64,000 nucleotides of DNA from DASZQL01 sp964391865 (GTDB lineage: Bacteria; Planctomycetota; Phycisphaerae; Phycisphaerales; UBA1924). The stretch spans positions 606,607-670,606 of the forward strand of contig CAYMNQ010000002.1 in NCBI GenBank assembly GCA_964391865.1, given 5' to 3'. Positions 62,148 through 64,000 of the stretch are shown piece by piece. A program made the translations under genes and the position numbers. The stretch's first letter is position 1; the number at the start of each line of letters is the position of its first letter. The notes below the pieces were generated by a model. It was not told where the DNA came from and did no database searches. It saw only the letters and a program-made list of their open reading frames with translations.

Positions 62148-63719
62148 TCAAAGCATGGTATTAGCCGGCCTAGGCGTGGCGTCGGTGATCTTTTCTTTCT
62201 TCGCCGGCTTGTCGGGGTCGGTGAGTGAGAAGAGGTACATATCGTCGTCGACGCGCATCTGCAGGTGGACCGGGCGGCCCCAGATCAGGCGCAGGTTCTT
62301 CATCACTTCGTTCGCCTGCGCGATGTCGACTTCCAGGCCGTTCCACTGGTGCGCGAGGAAGAGTTCGCCGCGGTTGAGGTAGTTGCCGTCGACGACGTAG
62401 ATGAACGGCTGGCCCATGTTGGTGATGCGGTAGAGGAGCGACTGCTTGATCTGCTCGAAGTCGCGGCTGACGATGCGGATCTCGCCCGTCTGTGGGTCGC
62501 GCCGGAAGCGGTACATCTGGTGCCGCTCGACGAACTCCTCGGTGAGGAACTCGTCGATGAAGTTCACATCGTTGTAGATGCGGCGGACCTCGAAGATTTT
62601 CTCGCGCCCCTTCATGCTTTTGTTGTCGAAGCGGGCCTGCTCGCCGAGGTTGGATAAGCGCTCCCACTCGTGCCCGTGCTGCCCGGTATTCCAGCGCCGT
62701 TCGATGTCTTTGAAGAGTTCGACGCCTATTTTGTAGGGGTTGAAGCCGCCGGGGGGCATGTGCACCACGCCCGAGTGCTGCTCGGCGTAGTCGACGATCT
62801 CGCTCGACTCGAGGAAGTGCTCGGTCATCAGCTTCGAGTGCCAGTACGTGGCCCAGCCCTCGTTCATCACTTTCGTCATCGCCTGCGGCGCGAAGTAGTA
62901 GCTCTCATCGCGGATGATGGAGAGGATGTCCTGCTGCCAGTCGTCGAGGGGGGCGTAGCGCATCATGAAGAGGAGCACGTCGCGGGTCGGCTCGCTGGGG
63001 AAGCGGCCTTTCCTCGCGCGCTGGTCGTCCTCGAATTTCTTTTTCTCTTCGTCCAGGCGCGCGCGCGGGTTCACGAAGGGGTCCATGTAGCTCTTCGCGG
63101 GGAGTTTGCTCGGCTCATACGCGGCGGGTCGCGCGGCGGCGGCGGGCCCGGTCGCGCTGCCGCGGACGCCCCCCGGCGCCACGCCCGTGCCGGAGAAGAC
63201 GGAATACGGGTCGATCAGGTGCTCGATGCTCAGGCACAGGTCGATGAAGCGCTCGACGGCGTCGTGCCCCTCGTGTTCGATGTGGCGCTGCACGCGGGTC
63301 GCGTGGTTCGCCATCGTGTTCATCATCTTGCGGTCGGTCTTGCTGAACCAGAAGTTGTTGAAGAAGAAGTCGGCGTGCCCGTAGACGTGCGCCATCACGA
63401 GCTTCTGATCGGTGACGCTGTTCGATTCCTGGAGGTACGCGTAGACGGGGTCGTTGTTGATGACCATCTCGTAGATGCGCCCGAGCCCATAGGCATCGCG
63501 CTTGCTGAGGCGCTCGAACTCCATGCCCCAGCGCCAGTGCGGGTAGCGCACGGCGAACCCGCCGTAGGCGGCGATCTGGTTCATGGTCTCGAAGTCGAGC
63601 ACTTCATAGACGACTTCGGGGAAGCTGAGCCCGTAGTCGAGGGCCTTCGCTTTGATCCGGTCCATGTGGGCGCGGAGTTCGGCGGGGAGATCGGTGTTCG
63701 ACGCTCGGCGGGTGAGCAT
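62148..63719 (-). CDS. SpoVR-family protein
   Basis: 523 residues. It carries the family's long conserved blocks: DLPAELRAHMDRIKAKALDYGLSF, FEVVYEV-like FPEVVYEVLDFETMNQIAAYGGF, HWRWGMEFERLSK, KLVMAHVYGHADFFFNNFWF, DDWQQDILSIIRDESYYFAPQ, MNEGWATYWHSKLM, and SGVVHMPPGGFNPYKIGVELFKDIERR. The central Ala/Pro-rich part (GSATGPAAAARPAAY) is an insertion. SpoVR-like proteins usually work with a DUF444 (YeaH) protein and the PrkA kinase, but neither is in the window; a partner could lie beyond the right edge. The remaining 281 bases (63720-64000) show no supported gene. Confidence 0.92.
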   Translation of the reverse strand: MLTRRASNTDLPAELRAHMDRIKAKALDYGLSFPEVVYEVLDFETMNQIAAYGGFAVRYPHWRWGMEFERLSKRDAYGLGRIYEMVINNDPVYAYLQESNSVTDQKLVMAHVYGHADFFFNNFWFSKTDRKMMNTMANHATRVQRHIEHEGHDAVERFIDLCLSIEHLIDPYSVFSGTGVAPGGVRGSATGPAAAARPAAYEPSKLPAKSYMDPFVNPRARLDEEKKKFEDDQRARKGRFPSEPTRDVLLFMMRYAPLDDWQQDILSIIRDESYYFAPQAMTKVMNEGWATYWHSKLMTEHFLESSEIVDYAEQHSGVVHMPPGGFNPYKIGVELFKDIERRWNTGQHGHEWERLSNLGEQARFDNKSMKGREKIFEVRRIYNDVNFIDEFLTEEFVERHQMYRFRRDPQTGEIRIVSRDFEQIKQSLLYRITNMGQPFIYVVDGNYLNRGELFLAHQWNGLEVDIAQANEVMKNLRLIWGRPVHLQMRVDDDMYLFSLTDPDKPAKKEKITDATPRPANTML

Positions 63720-64000
63720 GGGGAATGGTATCGGGCAAATCCGGCGGCCCGATGATGTTCTGTTCGGATGAAGGGAGGGATGGGTTCGGGGAAATCGGCC
63801 CTGGAGGGGGAATTGGCGGCGCGCCGGGGTGGGGCGGCACCGGGCGCGGCTCCGAGCCGCCGCGGCTGGTGGAATCCGGCGGCGGGGTTAGATTCGGAGC
63901 GCGGATTTCGGCGGCGCGTGGATGCTGAGGCACCGCAGTCGCAGAGCCGCCCGCGGTGGCACGGGGAGTTGCGCGCAGGACTGCGCTGGCGGCTTTTCGT

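Noticed and set aside
63604..63933. Pro-rich minus-strand frame near the right edge
   Set aside because: It overlaps the 5' part of the SpoVR-family gene in another frame and has only low-complexity Pro sequence.

Overview
The window is high-GC DNA (about 65% by eye) that looks like a chromosome segment of a planctomycete, most likely class Phycisphaerae. The clues are three secreted proteins ending in dockerin-like tails of the form GDADADGAVGLSDIA, a protein with a PEP-CTERM-like tail, several right-handed beta-helix surface proteins, an LPS export and modification operon, and dnaA standing apart from dnaN and recF. No tRNA, rRNA, CRISPR array, transposase or phage gene was found. The species assignment is inference from gene content only.

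Layout. 1-8 kb: a porin-like protein, the rescue factor arfB, three tandem paralogous beta-helix proteins, an outer-membrane barrel candidate, rsmD and a secreted beta-lactamase-fold hydrolase. 8-16 kb: small secreted or membrane proteins, an Mrp-type ATPase, an NTF2-like protein with a histone-like tail, rmuC, and a double-length M16 peptidase homologue that has lost its zinc motif. 16.7-22 kb: a minus-strand operon of LptF/G permease, GT39 glycosyltransferase, PAP2 phosphatase and LptF/G permease, which fits lipid A modification coupled to LPS export. 22.2-25.6 kb: a coupled cluster of four pilin-like genes. 25.8-32 kb: a hydrolase, a nuclease-like protein, three small membrane proteins, a glycosyltransferase, a lower-GC leucine-rich-repeat protein and an FkbM methyltransferase. 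32-38 kb: iscS-iscU-iscA, a CPA2 antiporter and a TraB-like protein interrupted by a GspG-like domain. 38-46 kb: a MoxR ATPase, mutM, a candidate replication origin next to dnaA, a dockerin-tailed protein, an S1/P1 nuclease, a Fur-family regulator and a DinB-like protein. 46-56 kb: a 1202-residue Pro/Gln-rich membrane protein, a 1209-residue multidomain secreted protein and a secreted phosphoesterase. 56-60 kb: ppk2-purM and, on the other strand, two hotdog dehydratases around an unusually long acyl carrier protein. 59.8-62 kb: a lower-GC operon of a pseudopilin-like protein, a Cys-rich secreted protein and a membrane-anchored protein. 62-63.7 kb: a SpoVR-family protein.

The most striking signal is the promoter of the 59.8-62 kb operon. 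A consensus -35 (TTGACA) and a near-consensus -10 (TATACT) are separated by a 19-base spacer that contains a run of ten G. This is the arrangement of known slipped-strand, phase-variable promoters such as porA and opc of Neisseria, and it would place a small predicted surface system under on/off or graded control. Other leads are the TraB/GspG chimera, a candidate oriC, a perfect palindrome upstream of iscS, and at least three families of intergenic inverted repeats.
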